Source: Rhynochetos jubatus
Taxonomy: Eukaryota > Chordata > Aves > Eurypygiformes > Rhynochetidae
Direction of reading: 5' to 3'
DNA length: 64,000 nt
NCBI GenBank assembly: GCA_027574665.1
Contig: CM050650.1
Coordinates: 55,287,304 to 55,351,303, forward strand
Of this stretch, positions 46,981 through 61,159 are shown piece after piece. Position 1 is the stretch's first letter, and every line of letters starts with the position of its first letter. A program made the translations under genes and the position numbers. The notes beneath the pieces were generated by a model. That model ran no database searches. It was given only the letters and a program-made list of their open reading frames with translations, and was not told the DNA's origin.

Positions 46981-49900
46981 TGGCCACCACTGTAAGTGAA
47001 GGAATCCTGCATGTTATGGTGTAAAAGTCCCTTAGAGCTTTCCTTGGAGATCAGTCCAAGCCAAAAGTACTGCACTAATCCTGAGATTATCACACTAATA
47101 TCAATGCTTAATCATTTTGACATCGTTTGGTATTACACATATTTAGAATAATACTGCCATGGTGTCACTTCAGCGTGCGACACTGTTAGCTGGGTCTGGC
47201 TGCCTCGGAGAATATGGATTGGGAACTGTTGAAGAGAGGATAGACAACAGGGCTAGGGAGCGTCCAGCAGGAATGCGGAAGTAGTCTGGCTCGTACGACA
47301 TTTAGGGATCCAAATCTGAGCAGGATGACATTTAGCTGCCTGAGGGTTTGCGGAAGGAGGTGGGGACAAGAGGGTATTTGAGATGCATCTCACAAAGTCA
47401 CAGAGCTAAAATGCATTGATTCAAGTGGCTAAAAGTATGCTTGCAGATGACTTCCTCCCTTTTTTACTACTAGCGCCTATGCATCTCAGCAATTCAAGAC
47501 AGCAGGCCGTGGAGAGCACAGGAATCACAAAAAGAATAAATATTTGAAAAAGCAACCAGTAAACAGAGATGGATTTAGACTAATGACCTAAACAGAAAAA
47601 AATGTCATGGGTTCAGAGTTGCACAGAATAATTCTCTGGTCATAAATCTTAACTGCAATGCTTTATAAACTTCTGACTTGTGGATGAGATTCAGGATAGA
47701 AACAAGACGGGTTAGTTGCCCTTGGAAATCTGCCTGCGATGTAGAGAGAAAAAGGGAGGCTGGAGCAGGAGGACAGGCTGACGAAGTGCCTGAGGACTGC
47801 TGCCCAGCTGGTTTTTGAATCAGGGTAGGTAAGCTTCCTTTCAGTCTCATGAAGCTCTATGAATGGCAATGTCTGCTCCAGCATGGGACAGAGATCCAAA
47901 ATCTCCCCAGTTAGGATAACAGTTTTTTACAATAGCATTTTTATTCTCCTAAGCAGTGTGCTTTCAAATACTTCCTGTATCGTTCTTCACAGTGACTTCC
48001 TGGCCTGAAAGTCAAAGGAGAGGTTGTATTTCTTCAAAAATGTTCCCTCTGTGGTTTTCCTAAGAAATTCTTGACTGGTTTGGGAGTTCAGTTTATAGAT
48101 TTGTCTGTAGCACTGGTATCATTGCCTGTAATGCAATGTGATGCTTTGCTTTATTTACAGGAGGAGTGAAGTCTTCCATGCCAGCTGACAGAATTTATTC
48201 CTTTGAAAATTCAAGCCATAATGGTTCAGTCTTTCTTAAGAACAAGACTAATGGAAAACCCATAATTTGCCTATATCCATAAATAAAAATCTGGCAATTT
48301 GGAGCTATTCAGGCCAGACTGAAAAATTACTTTCTTTATAATGAGTGTTCCTGGCTGCTCTGGACCGAAGCAACGGTTGACACATCCCTCTGCTCTCAGT
48401 GCTCTTTTCACTAGGAAAGTGGAAGTGGAAGCAGTGGTCTGGCTCAAAGCCACAAGGGAAAAGAGACAGACTTGGGAAGGAGCTTGTTATGTCAGGTTTC
48501 ACAGGGAAGGGAAGAGAAAGGAAGTTTCATGGGAGAGGTACAGGAAAGGTGGGCTGCAATGAGAAAAAAAAAAGCGGGGGGAGGTGTGAGTGGCAGGGTA
48601 GGGATGTGAGGATGAGCAGTCGGGAGAGCTGAAGCTTAGGAAGTGAGCAGCTGGTAGCAGGGAGCAGCTTCCCAGTCATAGACCAGAATGAAGGTCAGGG
48701 GAGAAGCCAAGGGAGGGAGACTGAGGCTGAGACTGTTGGGTGCAGTAAGGGGAAAACTCAGACGGTATGAGAAAATCAGCAGTCACATGTCCAAATGAAG
48801 GAAGAGTGGGGGGAAGCAAGGCGACACAGGATGGAAAAAAATATATGAAATAGTGTTTTGTTGCGCAGGGACTCTCTTACTTTGTGTGGATCCCTACGGT
48901 TGCTGCAAGTGCCTTCTAGCCGTGGCGTGGGCAGCTGGACTGCTGTTTGGCAAGTGCTGTTTGCTTCCCTGTCCACTTCTCACAGAGGCTGTCTGGAGCC
49001 AAGGCAGTTTGCACAAACAGCACTGCTCCCAGCACTTCATAGCAGCAGGAGACGGCGCATGCATCTTTGGGAAGTTCTCCCACTGTGTTTATGTACGAGC
49101 ATGCTGCGTATCAGAAGGGCTGTAGGATCTGGGCTTTGGAGGTGCAGAGAGCTGAGAATGGCTCTTAAAGATCCAAAACTAAAATGATCTGTCTCCTGCC
49201 TCCAGCAGGCTTCAGCGATACTGTCAAAATGCAACGGAAGGAAAGCTGTTCTGAAAAGTTTCCTAGAGATGGCCACATACTTTCGGTAATGAATTGGGCT
49301 GTCTTGGAGAATGAATTTCTGAACACAGTATGCTTAGTTTAAAAGTTTCACAAATGAGAGCGTGCTTCTGTTAGAGTTTTAGTCAGAAGTTAGCACTTTC
49401 TTTGGTGTCACCACTCCGCTGTTCTCACCACTCAACTAGGCACAGGTTAGTGATCTTGTGAGTCAACGTTAAACAGAAAAAGCCTGGATTTCATTTTTTT
49501 TCCATCCGGAAGTATGTAATTATGCACTAGAGATCTGTCTCAGGTTGGTAATATTTTCAACAATATAACTAGCTGTAGCAGTATTTTGCCATAGTGTTTC
49601 TATCCTCAGGTTTACAGTTAGAAACTGTAGTTCAGTATTTTATATACAGTTATTTTTAAACTCTTACCCACAACAGTGTGACCCTTCAGCTTTTTAAAGA
49701 GACACAAAACAAGCTGACAAATTAAAAATGAAGGAAATTATATTCTAGCAATAAGTTAAATACTTTGGCTATTGTAGAATTTCTTATTTAATTGATTCTA
49801 AGTGCTCTTCCCTCTGCTCAGAAGCCTAGGTAGTCCAGACCAGGTGAAATCCAAAATCCCTTAGATTTTGAAGTGCAGTTTCTTTAACATATTATGTATG

Positions 49901-50079
49901 TACTGGTATGTTTTAGTCTGTTACTAAGTACTAGCAGAAGCTGAAATGGGTACTTACTGCAGACATCGTGTTTTACTGGCTAGGCTGGTGTGAAGAGCTA
50001 TTGTGCTATAATGTAGGAAGGTGAATGCTAGTGCATAATACAATTTAGGAGTTGGTGATGAGGGAAAATCCTGCGAACT
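46981..50079. other. Intergenic sequence
   Basis: No gene recognised. A purine-rich stretch at about 48410-48840 has many GGAAG, GGGA and GAGA words. A pyrimidine-poor segment of this size is unusual here, but I could not assign it to a repeat family. Confidence 0.4.
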
Positions 50080-50638
50080 CTTTCAGCTGGTATGTTTTCA
50101 GAGGTGATGCACACCTTTGTGGGAAACTTCAACTCAAATAAACCAGCTCGCAGGTGTGAAGCCAGCACGGTGTTATTATTTGGGAAGCAGGCAGCAGCTG
50201 TCAGTGACACAACGCAAATTCAGACCAACGGAGAGGAAAACACTGACTGCACAAATAAAGAAACGGCCAAAAGAATCGGGTGGCCAAACGTTACCCGTGC
50301 TGTTGCTATTGCGCAGCGAGACTTGGAAGCTGTTGCCCAACAGTCTGGTGTTGTACTCCCGAGGATGCCCAGTGGGTGCTTCAAAAGGTTGCCGAACTAA
50401 TTCAATCAGTTGGTCGCTATCACGGAACTGCAGGATCGGCATATTTTACATGATCTGTCAACTACCTGCTTTTCCCACTGCCGTTGTTTGGTTTAGATCA
50501 TCTATCAGATGCAAAGAAGTGAGTCCAGCATCGCTAGCTGGCCGTGGCTGGCCACTTAGTGCACGTACCTCTGGAAGGAGCAATATCCTGACAAGCTGAA
50601 GGCCTTCGATCCCAAGAGAATTTGCCCCGTGAAGGCCA
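50080..50638 (+). other. CpG-enriched block ending in a donor-like site (possible noncoding exon)
   Basis: About 20 CpG in 560 bases, clearly above background. It ends GAAGGCCAG followed by GTGAGT, a near-perfect 5' splice site at 50639. Two overlapping open frames (102 and 160 codons) have no family resemblance. A first or upstream noncoding exon is one reading; an unrecognised repeat is another. Confidence 0.25.
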
Positions 50639-53600
50639 GGTGAGTTTAACCTAATGAAAACATTAAACGGTGTTCTGTATTAATGTAGACATTGAAAAGA
50701 GTTCAGTTGTGGAGTCTTGTTCCTTGTGCTAAGAAAATGTGGGCATTAATAAGAATAGCCCAGTTAGTGGAGTAGCAATTTTCTCTAGGTAGCCTGCATT
50801 TTTTAGTCCCTGTTGGGAATAGCCCATGGAACAGGGTTCTATTTATAGGCTTAGTATAAATTTTCTGAACACAATCATTGATTTAAATTGGCTTTAATTT
50901 TATTGCTAGTAATTTAGCTAAGTACTGAGGTAAAGGAACTTGGTTCTAGCAACAACAACAACAACAGGGTATTGAACCGAAATAAGGCTCGATATACTCT
51001 TAACCAATTAATATTTTTATTCTGTGCCCAAGAAATACACATTTGCCTTTAACAGAATGACCGACCAAATTGCTGCCAGTCAGCCAATCTGATAAAGGTC
51101 AGCTATTGAAAACCCAGACTGTCAGTACACAAAGTAAGTGACCTGGGCAGGCAGAAGTTCATTGGTTGTTTTGAAAGGAAAAGTACACTATTTTCATAGA
51201 TACATCTGTTGTGCATCAATTACAAAGCCTTTAATGAAATTCCATGATGGAAATATTAATATCAACTTTCTTAGTGATACTCCTTGTTCATCAGGGATTC
51301 TTCGGGTACCTTGACAGCACAAATTTGGTTTAAGTAAAGTTAAGTAAAGTAAAGTGTTTTAATCCCTTTAAAATGTTGTTTACTTTTACTTTAGCCAAAC
51401 AACTCTTCCCAACAGCTAAACGGGCTGACTAAAACTGACGGGAGAGTAGAAGAGGAATGAGACTATTCCTAAGACAGGCAATAATTTTATGTAGAGATCC
51501 ACATGTCAGACTGCAGAGCAAAACTTTAAGGGCTTTTTGTTTACCTGCATTTGAAAAGATTTTAAACTGGTTTAACCCTTCACAGTGAGTTACCCTAGAA
51601 AGCACAACCGTGGGACCTGCCGCCGCAGAGCCGGTGGATATTCGCTCGTGGCTGGTGCCAACCGAAGGAAAGGACCAGCGCTGGGCTCACAGGCACGGGA
51701 CACTCATAGAGTAACTTTCCTATACAAGAAAGTTTGCACAGGAATAACTTACCAGAACAAAGAAATTCACTCATGTTCCTGGTTAGGAGTTGATTTATTT
51801 ATCACGATCTTGCTGATATCCCTTTTAAGAAGAGAATTAAAAAAAGGATATCACAGGCCATCGCATTTAGAGGATGACATCAGCTGCACACATGTGTAAC
51901 TCCAAAGTCAGCTAGAAGAGTTGCATCTCCACGCTGATCTAAATCTCTCCATGCCATGTCTGCCCTGAGGGAGTATTTTGTCTCTGTTGCAGCATTCCTC
52001 ATACCAGGGAACAAATATTATTTCAAGATGTACGTAGCTCTTGTTTTTGTCGAAGTTTCGGGAACCCACAGCTCCCAGTAGAACTGTCACACAAACTAGA
52101 TGTTCTGTCTTAATAGGTAAATTATGCATCTATTCCTTTAACATTCATTTTTCTTTCATAAAGTACAAGAAATGTACATTCTTTGTTTGAAAGGATGAGG
52201 CTGCTCCCCCTGCTAAGCTGCGGGTGTCCTTAGCCATGTCTTTTGTCCTCTCCTTTTCCACAGTTCTGGCATCTGTTATCTGCAATCAGTTCTTTTGTAA
52301 GGACAATGGTTTTTTTACATCCATGCTTTCCCTTTCAAATAAAAGTGAAAACCACTGTCATGACAAAGATCTTAAAGGACTGAAGATTTACTCTGTCTTT
52401 AAGATGGGATATAATCATCCTTTAATAGAGTTGGGAATTTCATGTGCGGCTTCTTAGAATAAATTACATCAATGCAGTGTGAAAGCACTGCACAAAGATC
52501 CTCAGTAATAATGCTGAGTCTGCCTGCTTACATGATTACTGTAAATAAATACGATCACTGAAAATGCCTGCTAATTCTTCTGTTGCACAAATGGTGCCAG
52601 TTTCAGCAGCTTGAAAATACAAGCTTATTATTGTTAAGACCGAATTTTAGGCTTGTTTTATTTTCTACTTGTGTTCCCTGGTTAAGCTGGCGACCAACAG
52701 AAGCATTTCTGGCTTATGTGCTTGCTTGTGGGCAGAATCTTCACTAATGTCAGTATTTCAGTAGAGAAGATGATGATACCTGTAGGCTACCAAACAAGCA
52801 AGGTGGTATTTTTCCCCATAGTCCCCATTTTTACATAGTGTCGCTGTGCTATGAACGCACGCATGAGTGTATACACACATCCTAGCAGTACTTGTATGTG
52901 CGGTACTGAGAGAACAGTGCCTGTGATGCTACAGTTTTAGCCAAGGAGGTGTTGGCTTCTCTAAAGCGGTTTGACAGGAGTCAAGCTGGCAGTATTTTGG
53001 GGCCTGAAACCTTCAGTTTTAGCTTGTCATATCAACCTCTTTTTTTCAACATCGCTGGAGGATACAGAAAATTTTTGTCTGGCAGCTCATTCTACCCCAG
53101 TTTTCTGCTGTCCGATAGATCTTCTGGGTTTTATGCCAACTTTCTTCATTTCTTTCCCATCTGTGCTCCTAATGACACTTTTTTTAGCCTGATTTCTTAT
53201 TTCCTTCTGAGTGAGAGTGTGTGTGTGTGTGTAAGGGTGATGATGGCTGTTGCACACTTTCCTGAACCTAGAAAGGGGGACAAGAAACAAACAATTTTGG
53301 CCTGGCGTCGGAAAATATTACTGCCTGCTTATGGTGTGGAGTATGATCATTTACAAACCCGGGACTGAGCTCCTGTTTTTCTGTTTGATGGTCCCTGTAT
53401 CTTTTGTGCGTATGCTCTGAGCAGTTTTAAAATGTATTTTCCATCGCTGACCTATACTTCAACATAGTTAGATATGTTAGTCTTCAGTCAGAGTGCAATT
53501 GCTGAGCAGCAGAAAGAGCTACAGAAACAGTCTAAAACAGGTTAGAAAGAAGAAACGTAGAAAATATACTGCTATATCACATTTGTCTGTGTCCTTCCTA

Positions 53601-56600
53601 CTCGGAGAACATAGATATATGTGAAACTGTAGGGCAGGGAGAGGGTTTATCGGCTGTCTGCGTGGCTTGGTCACATCTGAAGTAGTTGGGTCGGAATACA
53701 CTTACCGATGATGCAAAACACCAATCAGTTTGGGAAAGATTAAAGAGTTTGACAAATGTGGCTGTCAGGTGGGACTTGGGACAAGGGCGAAAATTTATGA
53801 AAATACTAGAGAAATGTGGTTTGACGGCTTTCCTACGCTTTGAGGAAAAGGAAGGTCACTCACAGTGAGGATGTGAAATCAACATATAATTGAAAGCATG
53901 CTGCAGTTCTTCATGGTTTGAGTTGGCTTAGATTGTGTGAATACAACTTCTGCGCCAGGAATATCTAAGAAAAGAATAACTTTGCAGATAGCAGAACCAG
54001 AAGAAGTTGATATTAAATTGGAAAACGTATTTTGTATATTGAAACGGTTCATGCCAATAAGGAATATGACAAGTCCTGATAGTATTTCTCCAAGAAATGG
54101 ATGGTTTTTAAGGTCCCCTTAGACGTGATTACATAGTACAGAGAAATCTGAGATGGAGAAAATTTCTGAGGAAGAGGCGGCTGTAACTTTAAATCCATTC
54201 TAATGCTATGAAATTGCACAAGTTGGATAACATATAAAATACTTGAAACTTGGAAAAATCTATTTGCGAAAATCGGCGTGTGCTTGCTTTCATTTTTTCA
54301 TTGTGTTTATATATATACAATATAAATATTTTTCTGTGTCCTTTGGTGTATCTAATACAAAGACCTCAACTTGTGCACATCGAAGTGGTTTCTGTTCATT
54401 TCTGTGGGGTTTTGTTGGGTGACACCAGCCAAACAGGAGGCCAGAATTAAGTTTTCTTTAAACACTTCTTTTCCCTATCTGTTTTGCACCTAACATGCAC
54501 TTATTTTATGTCTCAGTTCCTCCTATTATAAAAATAAATGTAGATGATGCTTTCTTTTCACAGTTTTAGCTGTGACATTGAGAAATTGTTTAGGGATCTT
54601 CAGACGCTGGGGAACTAGAAGCCACACTGGTATGTGGGCCTTAGCCCACCGGGTAGCTTCAGGTATCTGGGTTTTGAAGCTTTTGGATGATAAAAGGGTG
54701 CTCTTTGTGGAAAGACTTGACAGAGGAAGAAATTAAACTACAGGTTTGCTACACCAATCTTGGGGTGGTGAGTTTTCAGGAAAGAGTTAAAAAGAAGAGG
54801 AAGATATACTTTAGTTTTTCTTCCTCACCCCCTTCTGAACTTACCTTGCATGGAGCAGGTATCAGATAATATTATTATGAGATGGAATAGCTATTTCTTG
54901 CTTTTATCCTTTTCACACATCTAAATCTACTGTGGGTTGGGTTTTGGTTTTTAATAAGGAAAGGAAGAACCAGGGTAAGGAATTAAAAACGTGACTTTAT
55001 AAGCTTTGTAAAAGGGACATTTACTAGGTCATCTGGGCCAACGGTAGTGTCTTGATAACAGAAAAGTTTATCAACATGTTAGTGCAACAGAAATGTTTTT
55101 ATTAGTTTAGTAAAAAACCCAGTAATTGTAGAGCTGTCTTTTGTCCCACATTAAAGCATTTCCCCTCCACACAATTTTTCCCTTGAAACAGTGAAAGGTT
55201 TAATGCATCCATTTGTATGAACTGATTCGGTGGTTGTCATCTGTAACAGCTGTATCTGTTGCTCAAGAGGGTTAAAATGAAACTAGCAGGCAGCAGAGAA
55301 GGCAGAAGCAAATTAGATTTTAAAAGTCTTCATCAGTTCTGGTCTCATTTGCACTTTGCAATACAGGTGTCAAAATCTGTTTCTTAACAAGTATCTCTTA
55401 AAATCAGACTGTACTCCTTTAAATTGCTTAAATGAGATTTGTGCTACTTTTCTGCTTTACAGACCTCCTCTTTCTTAGAAACAAACTTGAATTGCTTCAG
55501 GAAACAGGAGGCAGAAATGGAAACACCATGGGACAGCGGGGAAGAGCCACGCTGGCGGAGGAGAGCTCACCCCTTCCAGGGTCACCTCGCAGAACCCCCA
55601 TATTTATTAGTGTTGGGATGGCAAGGGCGACAACAAAATACGTGTTTTCCAGGGGCATGGTAATTGTCTCAGACTGTTTCAGTCCACCCTCTGTCCAATT
55701 CAGTCCAATTCCAGTATATGGTTACTCTCAGTAATATTTTTGTTCAACTCAAATAACTAAAAAACATCCTTGTATGAAGTTGTTTCTACACATGAAGATT
55801 TATAATGCTGGGAATAAAAATAATCATCTGGACCTCATTAAGATTTTCCTGGCAAGTAATTAATGCTGAAAGCATGTTTTGATCAAGCATCTCCAACAGC
55901 AGCAATGGTGAGTGAGTTAAAAGCAGTTAAGTGTTATAGAAACAGGTCTACGTGGTCTCTTAAAGCTCCTGCTCGTTTTTCCAGTCCTCAGCAAACGGTG
56001 GTGCTAGTACCTTATTTTTCATTCACTGTGTTTCCTCATTTCATGGTCATATCAGCCTCTTGGTGACTGCCAATGAGCGGATCTCATCATAGCTGAAAAT
56101 TCAGGAACATGTGCAAAGAAGCCACCCAAGTGGGCAAGAAATTTTAATATCCTCTCTCCTGGCTTTTTGCTTTAAAATGAGAAGACTGCAGGTATGAATC
56201 AATCAAAGTAGGTAATTAGTTTTTTTGTTTGTTTCTGTTTTGATTCATATCTGTTGTGCCCTAATTGCATGTCTATATTTATAGGTACAGTAAATTGATG
56301 TACGCTTTTCTGTGCTGCGCCTTTTGTGCATTTGTGTTCTAGACTATGAGAGTAGGACTTTGCTGCAGCCTGCTTTGGGGACAATTGGCTTCTGGAGCAA
56401 TAATCAGTAAGATGTAGGGTGCCCTTTTCCCAAAGGAGCAATGACAGCTTATCCACTGTACTCCAAGCAAAATGCATTGTCTACAGCTCCCTGTGATGTT
56501 CCATGTTGCAGAAATACCCATTTGCATCAAAATGGTCTTTTACATTGTGCACTGGGTTGGGGAAGTACCTATGAGATAACCTTACCCTTAGTAGTACATA

Positions 56601-59600
56601 ATTATTGTCTACATTCAGAGTGTGAGTTGTGTTTATTGAGTCTATCAGAAAATATCTATCAGCTAAAAGTTTATGTTTGGAGAAATTTCCAGAAATTACC
56701 GATGACTTAGAACATTTAAGGTGTACAACTGCTCTTGTATAATGTCGCCCATTGAAAATCACAAGCTGGAAGAGCCGTTACGAGTTGTTTTGAGAGGTTT
56801 GTGTTTTATCATCGGCTTGAAATTGTGCTTCTGGCTGTTAGTCACTGGGCTGCCAAAATTCAAGTGGCTTGAAGTGTGGGAGTTACTGGATCTGCAGGGC
56901 AATAACGGGAAGGAGGTTATTTTACGGCTGATCTCCCTGCATGTGTAGTGTGTTTCCCTATGATAAAGTGGTTATATCAGCCCCACCTATTATTAAAGTT
57001 GCCTGACACTTCCCATTACGGGCTTTGTTTTCAGATGCTTATAGTGTTGTCAAACTAAAACTGTCTGAGGTGAAATCTGACTTCTCCTTTTGCTGGGATG
57101 CATGACTGCTGCAGGTCTTTTGGCAAAATTCTAGCTGAAATGCTTTGAGTGGAAATGAATCAAAATTAGTCCCCCCCCCCTTTTTTTTTTTTTAGTAAGG
57201 CTAGAGAAATTGTTGAAGATAATCTATTCTTTGCGGAACTCTAAATGTAGCTGTGGGATCTTTGATCTGCAGGTCATCATTTCATGATCTCATTAGTGGA
57301 AGGAGAGTCAGCGTAGGCTTTGTATTAACGTAGAAAATATGTGCCCTAGTGGATTTTTTCACGTATACTGCGTGGGCTGCCAAAGGTATTTGCAAGTCCT
57401 GCTTGGCCCTCATTACAGGAAACTTTCTTGCCTGAGTGCATCTGGGCTTTCTGAGTGGAGATTTGACACTTGGAAGATGAGTGGCCATTGGCTAAAGGAC
57501 AGCTTTTATCTCTGTGAAATCAGCTGAAATCTGGCAAAGCTGTGAGCTGCTTAAAAGATGCATAATTCAAAAATGCTTATGCTTGCTGGATGTTTTCAGC
57601 CTGATTCCCTAAAGTTTATCTCTGCATGCCCAGGCTGGGTCGGTGCAGGGCTGAGCAGACCTCTCCTGTAACTGAAGCTGCCGGAGTGTTGCTGGCTGTG
57701 CTGGCTCTGGACATCACTCTGAAGACCGGGGGCTCTTTCTCATCATTGCCTCTGTTTTATAAAAATTACAATATAAAATTATAACATTGAAAAAAATAAC
57801 AGAGTGCCTGACCTTGGCCCAGGGACCAAGGCAAGAGACTGGGACAAGGCATCTGGTTGTAGAGGACCATGAAATACAGGGACTGTATAGGAAACTGGGT
57901 ATTGTGGTTACTTTCCTGGGTAAAACCCCCCAGGAGTTAGCAGCCAGGATCAGCTGGACAAAGAGATTAGAGTAAGGAATGAGGAAGTTAGGGTGTAGAC
58001 AGTCAGAAGCTCCTTCACAAGGCTTGAACAGATGGGACTGGTGGCCCGTACAGCCTAAGCAGGTGTTTCCTGTGGGAGGGAGTGGAGAGGTAAAAAAAAA
58101 TGCTCCACTCCAGTGTCTACGAGAAGATGAACTTCGACCAGAAGGCTAAGCAGTAAAGACAAAATCTGGCTAGGAAAGGCAAAAGGGAAAGTTCTGTGTC
58201 AGGAAGCACCAGCCTAAGAAAGTCTGTAAGAGAAGGGAGAGAAGATGGTTTTGTAGTGGACCCTTAGTTCTTCGTTCTTCACAGGAATTGAGGGTGTCAT
58301 AGAGTGCCACATAATTGAAGTTTTGTGAAAGGAAGGATATTAGTTAAAAAAATAACCCTGTACACAACATCTATTTTAAATGCATTAGCAATTCTTCAGT
58401 GTCAGAAACTCAGAATGAGTAGATTCCAGAGATAAAATATCTCGTGCAGCCTTAATTTTAGTCTTGTTTATTTACATCCTAAAAATATTTCTTTTCGCCT
58501 AAATCATGCACAAAGTAAGGGGATCGAATAGTCTGTGAAAGTTCATGTCACGCTTCTTTTAATGTCACTGTAAGACCAACAGCAAAGGATTTTAATAAAT
58601 ACATCACACGGGCTGGCACTTTCACCTATATTGAAAACAGCGGGAGGGAAGAAGGTGACAAAAAGCCTCTTGTTCTGACCTAAATAGTATGTCAGATTTT
58701 AGAAAAAATTATGAAAGAAATCATTTCAAACCTCAGCTATTCAGTTGGAACCCAGAGGAAAATGAAATTGATGTTAAGATGTATGCCGCAAGGTGCCAAT
58801 GAAAACGTACCAATGGAAACAATAACGACAGCTGGGTTTAGCTTTGATGTTCCTTTGCTTGGCATGCCTGACTTTGCAACTCTGGTGACGTTCTTCTAAC
58901 CCTGGTCTTGGAGGAAATTAGCTGGTTTTCTCCACAAGACAGTCCAGCAATGTTACAGTATGCACGGAGTGACAGTGCACCAGCACCCAAGAGTCAAACT
59001 GGCAGTCACTAAAACTGTCCCTGTAGACCCTACATAAAGGTGTGTAAAAGCTGTGTATAGCTACCAGGTGAATTTGAGTTGCTACCATGTTGTCTGATGA
59101 GTACTTTTAAACTGCAAGATCAGTATTTGATTAAAGAACATCAAAATATGATGCTTTTCTTGTTCTTACAATATTGGCAGGTGTGCATGTAGTTTCATTT
59201 CGCTTCTTGAATCTGTTTGGAAGAATAAAATGTTTTGTGTATCTAATTTTTTGCAGGTGTTTACCTAGATCTTTATTCATATTGTTAAATAACATTATTT
59301 ATGGCAGGCCCAACCTGTTAGTCCAATCTGTCTTTATTCTTGTTATTAAACTAGGTGGTTTGCATCTGTTTCTCATAGAAAATTTTGCCAGCTTAATGAG
59401 CAGAAAATGAGCTCCCTTGTAGAACAAAACCCCCACATATTGTAATAGTCTTTACCTGACGCTGGCAGCTTGCACCCGAAGGAGAAGGTTCATGCTGTTA
59501 AATTAAAGCACCTGACTTGGCTGCCTGTTAGAAACGGTCTCTGGTTGTCTGCTCAAGGCAAAGGGGTTAGTTTGCAGTGTAGGACCCACTTCTTTTCACT

Positions 59601-61159
59601 AACTGTATAGGAAGCTAAAATGAGACATGCATATCAAGAATAAAGTTACGTTGTCAAGTTAAAGTTCACCAGTGTGATATCTTTCGGTAGTCATCTGCTA
59701 GTGTCTAGCGAGACAGTCTTGTTCACACTTACCAATGCAGAGCTGTTACGAGACGGTCTTAATGATGAGCCTTGTTTTCACTAGATGCAGCAGCCAGGGC
59801 TCATATACTTCTGCCTGCAAAATCAGAGCAAATTCTGCCACAAGCAAATGGAAGGTGTGTGATTTTATAATTTTTGAAGAAGTGGAATGGTTATAATTTT
59901 GGAGAATATGCTGAAGCATTAGGTCTTGGTAATTATGACTGTAAGCAGAGAAGAACAACAACCCAAAAATATGTTTTAATTGGAACAAAGTTGTGATTAT
60001 GCCTATTCCTAAGAGCAAATTCTGTTTGTGCTGTGCTGAGAGCCCCTTGATGCACTTAGCAATTTGGAAATTTGAATTCAGAATAAGAGCTTCAATTATG
60101 TTATTTCCCCACTTTGTGTGCCTTAAACAGATAGAATCAGCAAAAAGTGAATAGGCAAGATTTAGTTTTTTTCAAACCAAGTAACATACAAATAAAACCA
60201 TATGACTATGAACAATAGCTCTTGTGTACTATTTCTGCTATTTGCAGGTCCATATATTGGTCCTTTGGCTAGCTACCAGAACTCATAAAATGCTTTTAGG
60301 CAGCTGTGTCCCATTAAAGCCACATGTTACATCAATAAGAAACCATAGAAGTGCAGAACTGACGGGGCTTTTAGAAGATCGCTTACTTATCTCCGTAGAC
60401 TGGGAAAGGATCAAGCATGCCACCCTGGAAGATATTAAAAGCCCTCAAGAGAGGAGATTCCAGATCTCTAGATTTTGGCATTTCTCTCCTCTGACTGTTA
60501 GACAGCTCTTTGTGATATCCGGTCCAAGTTATTTGGCAAATTTTCTTTCTCATGGTGGACATTGTAAGGTATTGATTACTGTCTTTTTACAGCACTCTAT
60601 TACTTATTGCAAGACCATTGTCATATCTGTTCCCGGTCTCCCTCAGAGAAAAGAAACCCAATTAGCACAGTCTTTTTTATCTTTGCATCACCTTTTCTGT
60701 TTAAATCCTCTGATACTGTTACAGTCCTGTAGATTCTGATTTGTTTATATTTTCCTTGAAACTGGATGAAATGAATTCTTCATCTGAGGATCCATAAGTG
60801 ACAAATATAGCAAATAAATGGCTTCTATGGATGCATGGGATGCTTTGACTGCCTAGCCAAATATTTTCAGTCTTGTGTTTGTGCATTTGATTTGACTATA
60901 TTCTATAACTTAATACTTCATAGTTTAGTTTTCCTTAATGTAAAATGAATATAGGACATAGAAATGAATATCTGCCCCTTGGCTATGGTCTAAATAAAAG
61001 GAACTGCAGGACAAACTGTCTAACTATTAAAAGATTCATCCTTTTTAACAGTGTTTTATTAAAAAAACAGAATTATGCATCTGCAGGGAGAAACTTTGTT
61101 AGCAGTCTCTTAAGAGTCACAAATTTCTTGTTTTGTTTGTGCTGTGCAATAAGATGGGG
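50639..61159. other. Intergenic sequence
   Basis: AT-rich, no gene recognised. Simple repeats are a short (AAC)n at about 50949-50966, an AGTAAAGTTAAGTAAAG run near 51330-51356, a short (GT)n at 53217-53232 and a C-run followed by a T-run at 57171-57195. A smaller CpG cluster lies at 51590-51700. The longest open frame of the window, 171 codons at 60224-60739, matches nothing known to me. Confidence 0.45.

Noticed and set aside
52949-53368. 139-codon open frame in the intergenic part
   Set aside because: Runs through a (GT)n repeat (encoding a Cys-Val run) and resembles nothing known.
57787-58900. Possible old LINE-like segment
   Set aside because: Purine-rich text with isolated protein-like snippets, but no ordered match to CR1 or another LINE could be followed.
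60224-60739. Longest open frame of the window, 171 codons on the + strand
   Set aside because: No domain, motif or family resemblance and no neighbouring splice structure that would make a gene. Its composition is like that of the surrounding AT-rich DNA; a frame of this length is expected by chance in 64 kb.
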